Assembly (NCBI GenBank): GCA_023128635.1
Contig: JAGMDP010000097.1
Coordinates: forward strand, 1-8,875
Length of the DNA stretch: 8,875 bases
Source: Candidatus Heimdallarchaeota archaeon
GTDB lineage: Archaea; Asgardarchaeota; Heimdallarchaeia; JABLTI01
Direction of reading: 5' to 3'
Shown here: positions 1-6,379 of the stretch, one piece after another
How the letters are laid out: each line of letters begins with the position of its first letter
How positions within the stretch are numbered: position 1 is the first letter of the stretch
Translations under genes and position numbers: made by a program
Notes under the pieces: generated by a model
Told to the model about the DNA's origin: nothing
Databases searched by the model: none
What the model saw: only the letters and a program-made list of their open reading frames with translations

Positions 1-97
1 TAAGATTATTTATATTTTAGTTACAAATTGGGTATATTATTATTTCTATTTATTGGATTCTCTTTTTTTCTTCTGAAAAGGTATAATTTGATGGAAA

Positions 98-1471
98 TCA
101 TTCTTCTTCATTTATGGGATATCCTGCATTCTTCCATGCACTCATACTTCCGAAAACTCCAATGACATCTTTAAAACCTTTTTCGTGCAAGTAGCTTACC
201 CCAGTAAATGTTTTGAAACCTGAATCACAATACACAATAACTCTTTTGTCTTTTGGAATTTCTTTGAATCTCTGCGGAAGATCTCCTAGAAAAATATGCT
301 TAGATCCTTTTATTTGACCATTTTCCTTTACACTATAATTTGTTCTAACATCCAAGATAAAGAGGTCTTCATCATCTAGATTCTTTTTTAATTCATGAAC
401 TGACCAGACCTTTGTTTCATGATAATTCTCTCCAGCCATATACCAATTTCTGAATCCTTGTAGATATCCAATTATGTTATCAAATCCTAATCTAATTAAA
501 TAATTTATACTTTGATTTATTTCTTGATGTGTACTTTTAATTAACACAATCGGTTTTTCATAATCTAACATCCACAAAGCAAAAGTAGGCAGGCCATTTT
601 TCCAAATACTTAATGTATTTTCTATGTGTCCTCCAGCAAAACTCTCTGGTTCCCGAATGTCTACGATTTGAACATCCTTAGTCATATAATCTTTTAATTC
701 TTCTACTGTTAAAGTGTGTGGCTTAATTTCATTTCTAAGAATAGGAGCTCCTTCCAAGTTGAATTTTTCAATATACTTCATATTTGGAGCGATTTCAAAT
801 TTCTCTTTCGATTTGTATTTAATGAATTCCTCTTTTGATAATTGTAAAGGGGTATTTGTTCTCTTTTCATATCCAATGGTTGTAAAGGGTAACCCGCTAA
901 TTCCTCCACCACATATCGATCCAGCTCCATGAGCGGGTAAAACAATTGTTCCTTCGGGCATTTTTAAGAGCTTGTTAAATAAACTATCATACAACCATTT
1001 AGCAGCTTCAAGTTGTTTTTTCTCATCTCGATAGAAATCAACTCTTCCAACGTCTCCGGCAAATAAAGCATCACCAGTACAGACCATTATAGGATTCTCA
1101 GGATCGGTATCGGTTTTTACTGTTATAGATATGCTCTCAGGTGTATGTCCTGGTGTTTCGAGGATTTCAAATTCAAGATCATCTATTATGAATTTGTTTC
1201 CTTCTTTTACTGGGTTGCCATATTTAAAATCAAGTCTGTGACCATGATATATTTCTGCTCCGGTCATAAAAGCAAGTTGAGGTGATCCATTAACAAAATC
1301 CTCATTTCGATGCGTGTCGAAAATAGTTGTTATTTTTACATTGTGAGTTTGAGCATATTCTAAATAGATATCCACATCCCTACGAGGATCAATTACAGCT
1401 GCTTCTGAAGAAGAAGCAATAAAATATGAATTACTTGATATTCCCTTAGAAACGATTTTTTCAAATTTCAT
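98..1471 (-). CDS. MBL-fold hydrolase with two rhodanese domains, persulfide dioxygenase-like
   Basis: The protein has 457 residues: a metallo-beta-lactamase fold (about 1-235), a first rhodanese domain (about 254-348) and a second (about 363-454). This order is known from ETHE1/persulfide-dioxygenase-type proteins that oxidise or relay sulfane sulfur in the cytoplasm. The three ligands of the mononuclear iron in ETHE1 have clear counterparts: H54, H109 in TPGH, and D134 in TGDALFAGDVGR. A further His, H181, lies in LPAHGAG. The usual HxHxDH loop reads HRNEDF (54-59), so residues for a second metal are missing. The first rhodanese has Ser near 313 where the catalytic Cys would be. The second keeps Cys415 in YCDSGFK, so only it should be active. 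The ATG start is supported by GGTG 7 nt upstream. The gene has its own TATA-like box and is probably transcribed separately from the upstream gene. The exact substrate is inferred; a glyoxalase II-like or other thiol hydrolase is the alternative. Confidence 0.85.
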   Translation of the reverse strand: MKFEKIVSKGISSNSYFIASSSEAAVIDPRRDVDIYLEYAQTHNVKITTIFDTHRNEDFVNGSPQLAFMTGAEIYHGHRLDFKYGNPVKEGNKFIIDDLEFEILETPGHTPESISITVKTDTDPENPIMVCTGDALFAGDVGRVDFYRDEKKQLEAAKWLYDSLFNKLLKMPEGTIVLPAHGAGSICGGGISGLPFTTIGYEKRTNTPLQLSKEEFIKYKSKEKFEIAPNMKYIEKFNLEGAPILRNEIKPHTLTVEELKDYMTKDVQIVDIREPESFAGGHIENTLSIWKNGLPTFALWMLDYEKPIVLIKSTHQEINQSINYLIRLGFDNIIGYLQGFRNWYMAGENYHETKVWSVHELKKNLDDEDLFILDVRTNYSVKENGQIKGSKHIFLGDLPQRFKEIPKDKRVIVYCDSGFKTFTGVSYLHEKGFKDVIGVFGSMSAWKNAGYPINEEE

Positions 1472-1478
1472 TTACTAA

Positions 1479-1482
1479 CACC
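1479..1482 (-). promoter_or_regulatory. Ribosome binding site GGTG
   Basis: GGTG lies 7 nt before ATG 1471 and matches part of the archaeal GGAGGTGA consensus. The same element at the same spacing precedes ATG 2316, which supports both starts. Confidence 0.5.
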
Positions 1483-1506
1483 GATTGTGATATTCCTAAT
1501 GATGTA

Positions 1507-1551
1507 ATCTTAATTATAGGTTAAAAAAATGATGTCTTAAATAATTAAGAT
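1507..1551 (-). promoter_or_regulatory. Inverted repeat overlapping probable TATA box of MBL-rhodanese gene
   Basis: ATCTTAATTAT (1507-1517) and its exact reverse complement (1541-1551) form an 11-bp perfect inverted repeat with a 23-nt spacer. On the minus strand the proximal arm contains CTATAATTA, a TATA-like box about 40 bp from the ATG. This would place the transcript start near 1488 with a leader of some 15-20 nt. The centres of the arms are 34 bp apart, about three helical turns, as expected for two operator half-sites. The binding protein is unknown. Confidence 0.4.
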
Positions 1552-1552
1552 A

Positions 1553-1578
1553 TGAGAGTTTTCTATTGCTAACTCTCA
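1553..1578 (-). terminator. Stem-loop after the helical hypothetical gene
   Basis: TGAGAGTT and AACTCTCA form a perfect 8-bp stem with a 10-nt loop, starting 22 nt after the stop codon at 1600. About 24 nt further on in the minus direction is a run of seven T (1523-1529). Archaeal termination relies mainly on such T-runs, so the hairpin plus T-run is a plausible terminator; the hairpin might instead protect the mRNA end. Confidence 0.45.
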
Positions 1579-1599
1579 ATAATTCAATTCTTAGTAAAG

Positions 1600-2316
1600 C
1601 TATTCTGTTTGAGCTTCAGTTTCTGAATCAGTTTCTACTTTTACTTCTTCTACTTCTTTATGAATGATAATCATTGGTCCATTGTATTTGAATTCTTTAA
1701 AGGATTTCAAGAAGTGCTTTATATTTAGTGCTATAGCATTTTTGCTATGGAAAACACATTCATAGAAATCTTTCTCACTAAAAGGTAAGATTTTCTCCTT
1801 CCAAATTCCAACAGAATTATCTGCCATGTATTCATCTATGGAAACACTAATAGCTTGAATGACCTTCTCAACCTCTTCTCCGAATTGTTTATCATACATG
1901 TAGGTTCGCCTACGCAGTCTTTGACCCCAGAGTTCCCCTTTATGTTTCTGCATAAGTTTGATCTTCTCTGAATGATCAGTATTAGGTAATTGATTATCTA
2001 GATAAAATGCAAGTATGGTTGTTTCTAACATAAATCTAAGTTCTAAGAGTGCAGAATGATAAAAGCCCCATGATGCTAAGTTTTGTACATTTGCTAATCT
2101 CTTAGTAAAAGCATGCATCTCCATAAATACAAGAGAATTCTCATATTCTGCTAGTTTTTCATCATTTTCTTCTAGGAACAATTTAAAATCCCTGTTGAAA
2201 TTTTTGATAACATTTTTCCAAGTATCGTACGTTGACTTAGAATGCTTCTTTGTAATACGTTCAATTTTTTGTCCTGCTTTTACTGATTTAAAAGAATTCA
2301 ATCCTATTGAAAACAT
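1600..2316 (-). CDS. Hypothetical alpha-helical protein with acidic C-terminal tail
   Basis: I do not recognise this 238-residue protein with certainty. It looks almost entirely helical. A basic N-terminus (residues 10-38, many Lys and Arg) is followed by helices around 39-110, including an amphipathic segment at 80-107 (ASWGFYHSALLELRFMLET). That segment recalls DUF5677/HEPN-like helical proteins, but the resemblance is only by eye. A basic patch RLRRR follows near residue 133. The C-terminus (about 220-238) is acidic and probably disordered, with eight Glu/Asp in 19 residues. There is no signal peptide and no transmembrane segment, so it is probably cytoplasmic. The ATG start is supported by GGGTG 7 nt upstream, the same arrangement as the next minus-strand gene, and by a good TATA box at 2353-2363. 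It is divergent from the glycosyltransferase gene. A stem-loop follows the stop codon. Confidence 0.75.
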   Translation of the reverse strand: MFSIGLNSFKSVKAGQKIERITKKHSKSTYDTWKNVIKNFNRDFKLFLEENDEKLAEYENSLVFMEMHAFTKRLANVQNLASWGFYHSALLELRFMLETTILAFYLDNQLPNTDHSEKIKLMQKHKGELWGQRLRRRTYMYDKQFGEEVEKVIQAISVSIDEYMADNSVGIWKEKILPFSEKDFYECVFHSKNAIALNIKHFLKSFKEFKYNGPMIIIHKEVEEVKVETDSETEAQTE

Positions 2317-2323
2317 AACATTA

Positions 2324-2328
2324 CACCC
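2324..2328 (-). promoter_or_regulatory. Ribosome binding site GGGTG
   Basis: GGGTG lies 7 nt before ATG 2316 and decides the start of the 238-residue hypothetical protein. Confidence 0.5.
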
Positions 2329-2352
2329 ATGTTTTACTATTCAATCAACCTT

Positions 2353-2363
2353 TTATTTATAAT
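2353..2363 (-). promoter_or_regulatory. TATA box for the helical hypothetical gene
   Basis: On the minus strand this reads ATTATAAATAA, a near-canonical archaeal TATA box. The transcript start expected about 25 nt downstream falls near 2328, giving a leader of about 12 nt that just holds the GGGTG ribosome binding site. Confidence 0.5.
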
Positions 2364-2407
2364 CTTACTCATAAAGAAAATTTATTTTTACGTAAAAGGT
2401 TTGGCAA

Positions 2408-2427
2408 TATTTTATATATATAAAATA
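2408..2427. promoter_or_regulatory. Perfect 20-bp AT palindrome in divergent promoter region
   Basis: TATTTTATAT followed directly by its reverse complement forms a perfect palindrome with no spacer. It contains TATA-like octamers on both strands, about 90 bp from the minus start and 140 bp from the plus start. It could be a bidirectional TATA element, an operator, or simply a low-complexity AT stretch. Better-placed TATA boxes exist on each side. Confidence 0.35.
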
Positions 2428-2461
2428 GTATTACCTACTCATTAAGGGCAATGATTGAAAA

Positions 2462-2471
2462 ATTATAAATA
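2462..2471 (+). promoter_or_regulatory. TATA box for the glycosyltransferase gene
   Basis: ATTATAAATA is identical to the box of the divergent gene. Transcription would start near 2490, giving a leader of about 75 nt. A second candidate, TATAAAAA near 2529-2536, would start the transcript at or after the ribosome binding site and is less likely. Confidence 0.4.
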
Positions 2472-2552
2472 GTCCTTTGCTTATTGCTTTAGTCAATAAA
2501 GAAATATTTCAAAATATAGAACTTTAGTATAAAAAATGGCTAGAAACTAATC

Positions 2553-2557
2553 AGGAG
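2553..2557 (+). promoter_or_regulatory. Ribosome binding site AGGAG before a TTG start
   Basis: AGGAG lies 10 nt upstream of TTG 2568 and supports this non-ATG start for the glycosyltransferase. Confidence 0.55.
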
Positions 2558-2567
2558 ATAAGGCAAT

Positions 2568-3860
2568 TTGATTACTGCAGTGCAACTATTCCTAATTATT
2601 GGTGGCAGTGGCTATTTAGTTTTAGTATTTTTTGCTTTATTCTATTTTCTAGGAACAATAAGCGGAAAGAAAGGAGTAATGCCAAAAAAACCTGTTAAGG
2701 ATGATTATGAGCAACCCTTTGTCAGCATAATTGTTCCAACGTATAATGAAGAGAGAAATATTGCGCTTTGTTTGCAATCTCTGAAAGAGTTGAATTATTC
2801 CCGATATGAAATCATCGTTTCAGATGGTGGGTCAACTGATAGAACAGTTGAAATGGCAAAATCATTTGTTGATAAAGTAGTAGTAGATAAAGTTGTACCT
2901 CCAGGTTGGGTTGGAAAGAATTGGGGATGCCATTTAGGATATAAAGAAGCAAAAGGTGATTATTTACTCTTTGTAGATGCAGATACAGAGCATACACCAG
3001 AATCTCTCAAGCATTTTATTAAAGTAGCAATGGAAAGAAATGCTGCATTAGTAAGTGTCTTCCCATTTCAAAGAATTAAAAGCTGGTGGGAAAGCATTAA
3101 TCCTGTTTTCTATTTCGCATCCAATTTGACATATGGAGGAAGAAATAGTGTAAACAATCCCGATAAACAGAAGAGTTATACCGCTTCAGGACAATATATG
3201 CTTTTTAATCGCAATGATTACGAAGCTTTTGGAGGGCATGAAGCACTCAAAGGTTCGATTGTCGAAGATCTTGCTCTAGCTCGAACTGTAAAGAAGAAAC
3301 TTCGACGGCTGTTTTTTATTGATGGTTCCAAACTAGTCTATACACGTATGTATCCAGATTCACCAAAACAATGTTGGAATGGCTGGAAGAAGTGTCTCTT
3401 CCCAGGAACAAAACTTACACCTCCAAAACAAATCACTGGAGCACTGTTGTGGTTTTTATGGGGAATGTTTGCCCCTATAGCACTTGCTTTAACAATCAGG
3501 TTTTATCTTCTTAATCCAATTGGTCTTCAATGGCTCTATATTCTATTTGCATCTATCTTGTATGTTGTTTGTGGTTTGTCAGTGTTTATTTATTGGAATA
3601 AGAAAGGAGCTCACCAATGGGTTACCTATACTTTTTATCCCCTTGTTTTCTTTATGTTTTGTTTCTTATTGGGTTATTCCGCTTTGGAATTGAGTATCAC
3701 TAAGAAGACAACTTGGAGGGGAAGAGAATATGAACCTGATTTATTTGTGGGATCAAGATACCGAAATGGGGATCAATTCGTAGATGATAATAGATTAGCT
3801 CAACTAGAAACTGATGTGGAAGTTGAATTAAACGAACAAATAAATTCTGGATTATTTTGA
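2568..3860 (+). CDS. Membrane-bound family 2 glycosyltransferase (CrtQ-like)
   Basis: This 430-residue protein has the layout of membrane GT2 enzymes. One N-terminal transmembrane helix (about 5-30) is followed by a cytoplasmic GT-A domain (about 50-275) and then three C-terminal helices (about 289-310, 322-343, 354-375). Visible motifs are VSIIVPTYNEERNI (52-65), SDGGSTDRT (85-93), the metal- and nucleotide-sugar-binding DAD (137-139), a probable catalytic-base pair E233-D234 in GSIVEDLALA, and QCWNGWKK (268-275) in place of QxxRW. The tail WRGREYEPD is typical of proteins annotated as CrtQ or HpnB-like glycosyltransferases. The likely role is transfer of a sugar to a lipid at the cytoplasmic face, but neither donor nor acceptor can be read from sequence. 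The start is TTG, chosen because AGGAG lies 10 nt upstream; a GTG four codons later is a poorer choice. It lies 91 bp before ftr and could be cotranscribed with it. Confidence 0.87.
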   Translation: MITAVQLFLIIGGSGYLVLVFFALFYFLGTISGKKGVMPKKPVKDDYEQPFVSIIVPTYNEERNIALCLQSLKELNYSRYEIIVSDGGSTDRTVEMAKSFVDKVVVDKVVPPGWVGKNWGCHLGYKEAKGDYLLFVDADTEHTPESLKHFIKVAMERNAALVSVFPFQRIKSWWESINPVFYFASNLTYGGRNSVNNPDKQKSYTASGQYMLFNRNDYEAFGGHEALKGSIVEDLALARTVKKKLRRLFFIDGSKLVYTRMYPDSPKQCWNGWKKCLFPGTKLTPPKQITGALLWFLWGMFAPIALALTIRFYLLNPIGLQWLYILFASILYVVCGLSVFIYWNKKGAHQWVTYTFYPLVFFMFCFLLGYSALELSITKKTTWRGREYEPDLFVGSRYRNGDQFVDDNRLAQLETDVEVELNEQINSGLF

Positions 3861-3864
3861 TTGC

Positions 3865-3870
3865 TTTTTT
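3865..3870 (+). terminator. Weak T-run after glycosyltransferase gene
   Basis: Six T residues begin 5 nt after the stop codon, in a T-rich stretch without a clear hairpin. They could cause partial termination before ftr, but read-through into ftr is equally possible. Confidence 0.2.
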
Positions 3871-3937
3871 ATTAAGTCGTATTCTCCATCTCAGAGCAAA
3901 ATCTTTTTCAATAAGAATCCAACAGAAGAATAACAAC

Positions 3938-3942
3938 GAGGT
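3938..3942 (+). promoter_or_regulatory. Ribosome binding site GAGGT of ftr
   Basis: GAGGT with a 9-nt spacer precedes ATG 3952 and agrees with the conserved N-terminus of Ftr beginning right after this codon. Confidence 0.6.
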
Positions 3943-3951
3943 TTCAAACTC

Positions 3952-4884
3952 ATGATCCTTGAAGGCGTGGAAATCGAAGATACTTACTGTGAAGCATTCG
4001 AAGGCATGGTTGTTCGCTTAATGGTTACATTAAGAGATGAACAATTAATGCAATATACCGCAGCTCAATGCACAGCTTTACCATCAGTTGTAGTCGGTCG
4101 AACTGAAGCTGGTTTAGAACGTTGGATACGAGGAGATGAAACTCCAGACAAGAATCTTGGTTTTATTACTCAAATTTGGGGCGGTTGGGATCCAAATAAT
4201 CCGGAGAAAAGTAAGAAGAGATTTTACAAAGAACTTGGATTAAGAATAAGGCAAGGAATTTTGGTAATTCCAACTACAACTGTTTTTAATGCTCTTGAAT
4301 CCAAGACAAAATTCGATTTAATGGAAAATGTAGGACATTGTGGTGATGTCTACCAATCAGAAACTGTTCTATTCAATCGAAATATGATAAAGATTCCATT
4401 AATGATGGGTGATTGGTTTATAGAACGAGAAATTGGTTATCAAATGGGTGTTTCTGGTGGGAACATTTGGTTGATGTGTGATTCTGAGAAAGCAGCTTTG
4501 AAAGCTGGAAAAAGAATATTGAATGCCCTAATAGATATACCTTATATTATAACTCCTTTTGCCATTTGCTCTGCAGGATCTAAAACTGTCTATGACGATC
4601 AACCTCATCCCGAAATTGGTCCCACTACAAATCATCCTTATTGTCCTACCTTAAGAAATCAAATAGCTGCCAGCTTAGTTCCAGAAGGTGTTGTAAGTAT
4701 CCCTGAGATTATTATTAATGGTTTAAGCATGAATGATGTTAAACATGCGATGAAGATTGCCATGAGAGAAGCTGTTAAAGTAAAAGGAGTTTTGAAGATT
4801 TCAGCTGGTAATTTTGGTGGCAAATTAGGGAAATACAAAATCGAATTAAATGAATTATATAATGATATTGTAAGAAATAAGTGA
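3952..4884 (+). CDS. ftr: Formylmethanofuran--tetrahydromethanopterin N-formyltransferase
   Basis: Ftr moves the formyl group from formylmethanofuran to tetrahydromethanopterin, giving N5-formyl-H4MPT. This is a reversible cytoplasmic step of the archaeal C1/Wood-Ljungdahl methyl branch. Recognition is strong at both ends. The N-terminal LEGVEIEDTYCEAFEGM (3-19) matches the family start as I recall it from methanogens. The C-terminal half holds NHPYCPT (227-233), EIIINGL (252-258) and KISAGNFGGKLGKY (282-295), which are diagnostic. The length of 310 residues is slightly above the usual 295-300, with the extra residues apparently in the first half and a short C-terminal extension. The ATG start has GAGGT 9 nt upstream. 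No formylmethanofuran dehydrogenase, mch or mtd gene is in the window, so this copy stands apart from other C1 genes here. It converges on the HD gene with 22 bp between stop codons. Confidence 0.95.
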   Translation: MILEGVEIEDTYCEAFEGMVVRLMVTLRDEQLMQYTAAQCTALPSVVVGRTEAGLERWIRGDETPDKNLGFITQIWGGWDPNNPEKSKKRFYKELGLRIRQGILVIPTTTVFNALESKTKFDLMENVGHCGDVYQSETVLFNRNMIKIPLMMGDWFIEREIGYQMGVSGGNIWLMCDSEKAALKAGKRILNALIDIPYIITPFAICSAGSKTVYDDQPHPEIGPTTNHPYCPTLRNQIAASLVPEGVVSIPEIIINGLSMNDVKHAMKIAMREAVKVKGVLKISAGNFGGKLGKYKIELNELYNDIVRNK

Positions 4885-4920
4885 GAATTTTCCACTTTAT
4901 TTCTTTTTATCTTCTTTTCT
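4879..4920. terminator. Convergent terminator region between ftr and HD gene
   Basis: AAGTG (4879-4883) and CACTT (4893-4897) form a short stem over the ftr stop codon, followed on the plus strand by T-rich sequence to about 4920. The 5-bp stem is weak. The T-rich tract lies inside the 3' end of the HD gene, so ftr transcripts would overlap it slightly. Confidence 0.3.
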
Positions 4921-6250
4921 TCGGTGAATATTCACTGTCTCTCCCGAATGTTTCCTCACATATTTTGTTTACTTCCTTAGCATATTTTGCATTAGCAAAA
5001 ACATACATACGCCAAAGATCTTCATATGCATCCTCTATAGATTTTATATCTGCAGAAGGATGAGGTCTTACATTTAATTGAACGATCTTCTTATCCTTAT
5101 TTTTGATTAGTACTTCTGCTTCTTTCAAGGATGAGGAGCTTAAACAATGAATGATTACATCGGCTTTGTTTATTGAATTATTTTTAGTCATCTTTTGCAA
5201 TCGATCTATTATCATATCTTCAATTTGTTCCCTTTCAGGTGTTGGAGGATTAAACTTTTTAATATATTCGTCTCTGCTTTTTCTGGAACTTAAAGTTGCA
5301 CTTGATAATACATATGCTCTTTTCAAAAGCCGTCTGTTTTCAACTCTCTCGACCAATTTTCTAATTGGCGAGTCCTTTGGTTTTTGTTTGGGGTAGCCTT
5401 TTAGAAAATTAAACAAAGTCCAATCATTTAGAGTGTAGAGAACATCTCGAGAAATTTGGCCTTCTTTTACAGCAAGCTCGACTGCTTTTGATATCATTGC
5501 TCCAGAAGAAAGTTTAGCATGATGGAAATAAACTCTTTCAGTAAGGAAATATCTTAATCGTAGTAAATGTAAAACTTCTGATCTCGCATCTGAACGCTCC
5601 ATACGGTTCTTTACGAAATTGAGAACAAGTTTTCCATCTTCTACTATGAAATAATTGAAAACACGGTTATCATAGTTTTTGTTTATTCCTGTGTAATAAC
5701 AATCTCTCCTGATGTAATCCAGCAGGTCGGCACAAATTGTATCATTAATAACTTGTCCTTTCCATGGATCCTCTCGAGACTTTATAGTAGGATCTTTTTG
5801 GGATAGCATTTTCAAGATTTGATTCTTGTATCCTAGTTCTTCCAATAAATCTCCTAACTCACCTTTTGATAGCACCTTTCTGAAGTTTTCACTCTTATCG
5901 TGTCTTTCGAAAATTTTTCGTTCATCTTCAAAAGTATGTCCATAAGGAACATGTGTAACATCATGAACTATGCCCGCAATTGAGATGAGTTCTTCGGTCT
6001 CCTGATCTATTGGATAACCATTTTGTTTAACATTTTGAATAATTATCTTAGCTAAAAAACTTGTACCAATAGAATGATCGAATCTAGTATGCATTGCTCC
6101 TGGATAAACCAAATAAGTAGTTCCTAGTTGCTTTATACCACGCAATCTTTGAACTTGCAAACAATCAATAACTCTCGCTTCATTATCACTGAATTTAATG
6201 TCACCATGCACAGGATCTCTTACAATCAAATTTTGTACCCCAGAAAGCAA
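4907..6250 (-). CDS. HD-domain phosphohydrolase, SAMHD1/dNTPase-like
   Basis: The protein has 447 residues and the SAMHD1-type HD fold. The N-terminal VRDPVHGDI (10-18) and QRLRGIKQLG (34-43) are typical of the family. Matching human SAMHD1 by eye gives R56 and H59 in HTRFDHSIG (R164, H167), H96-D97 in VHDVTHVPYGH (H206, D207), H100, H105 and H117 (H210, H215, H233), and D175 in CADLLDYIRRD (D311). All metal and catalytic residues are therefore present. Family members cleave dNTPs to deoxynucleoside and triphosphate, or act on other nucleotides; the substrate here is not established. The C-terminal third resembles the helical tail of the family. The longest reading starts at TTG 6250, directly after an in-frame stop. 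A TTG at residue 8 (6229) has GGGGT 7 nt upstream and may be the true start, giving 440 residues with the motifs intact. It is divergent from the SLOG-wHTH gene. Confidence 0.88.
   Translation of the reverse strand: MLSGVQNLIVRDPVHGDIKFSDNEARVIDCLQVQRLRGIKQLGTTYLVYPGAMHTRFDHSIGTSFLAKIIIQNVKQNGYPIDQETEELISIAGIVHDVTHVPYGHTFEDERKIFERHDKSENFRKVLSKGELGDLLEELGYKNQILKMLSQKDPTIKSREDPWKGQVINDTICADLLDYIRRDCYYTGINKNYDNRVFNYFIVEDGKLVLNFVKNRMERSDARSEVLHLLRLRYFLTERVYFHHAKLSSGAMISKAVELAVKEGQISRDVLYTLNDWTLFNFLKGYPKQKPKDSPIRKLVERVENRRLLKRAYVLSSATLSSRKSRDEYIKKFNPPTPEREQIEDMIIDRLQKMTKNNSINKADVIIHCLSSSSLKEAEVLIKNKDKKIVQLNVRPHPSADIKSIEDAYEDLWRMYVFANAKYAKEVNKICEETFGRDSEYSPKKRR
6237..6241 (-). promoter_or_regulatory. 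Possible ribosome binding site for internal TTG start of HD gene
   Basis: GGGGT on the minus strand lies 7 nt before TTG 6229. It pairs with the anti-Shine-Dalgarno like GAGGT, with one G-U pair. No comparable element precedes TTG 6250, so the protein may begin at residue 8 of the longest frame. Confidence 0.35.
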
Positions 6251-6375
6251 ATATTAGCTCTTTTTAGACAATTTATTCCTTCATCAACTATTAATGAATT
6301 ATCCTTATAATTCTATCACATGGATAAATTAGTGACATCGAAAGACAAAAAAAGCTTGAAACTACTTTTCTATCC
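6251..6375. promoter_or_regulatory. Divergent promoter region between HD and SLOG-wHTH genes
   Basis: These 125 bp separate two divergent genes. TTATAATT (6305-6312) is TATA-like; on the minus strand it would start the HD transcript near 6280. CATGGATA (6319-6326) and TATCCATG (6371-6378) are an exact 8-bp inverted pair, the second including the SLOG-wHTH start codon. TTCTATCACATG (6311-6322) and TTCTATCCATG (6368-6378) are near-identical direct copies. These repeats are candidate operators for the winged-helix protein, which is an inference. Confidence 0.35.
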
Positions 6376-6379
6376 ATGA
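6320..6379 (+). other. Possible 19-codon leader ORF upstream of SLOG-wHTH gene
   Basis: An ATG at 6320 opens a 19-codon frame (MDKLVTSKDKKSLKLLFYP) whose TGA at 6377-6379 overlaps the ATG of the SLOG-wHTH gene as ATGA. The downstream gene lacks a Shine-Dalgarno, so coupling from this frame would explain its translation. The same ATGA coupling is used at 7251-7254. No ribosome-binding site precedes the small ORF; it would have to be leaderless. A frame this short can arise by chance. Confidence 0.25.

Noticed and set aside
1..97. Partial gene at the left edge
   Set aside because: Stop codons are frequent in the frames I followed, and the stretch is AT-rich without motifs. It is read as the region downstream of the MBL-rhodanese gene.
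714..932. 72-codon plus-strand frame
   Set aside because: It lies wholly inside the MBL-rhodanese gene on the other strand, has no ribosome binding site and no recognisable motif.
2812..2997. 61-codon minus-strand frame
   Set aside because: It is antisense to the DxD region of the glycosyltransferase and has low-complexity Leu-rich sequence.
3700..3936. 78-codon minus-strand frame overlapping the glycosyltransferase 3' end
   Set aside because: Most of it is antisense to a well-supported gene, and no ribosome binding site or family motif is visible.
4659..5063. Frames across the ftr/HD convergent junction on both strands (4659-4895 minus and 4881-5063 plus)
   Set aside because: Both are antisense to conserved parts of Ftr or HD and look like composition artefacts.
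5151..5396. 81-codon plus-strand hydrophobic frame
   Set aside because: It is antisense to the HD gene. Its hydrophobicity comes from reading Lys/Glu-rich codons in reverse.
6128..6310. 60-codon plus-strand frame over the HD 5' end
   Set aside because: It overlaps the conserved N-terminus of the HD protein and has no ribosome binding site.
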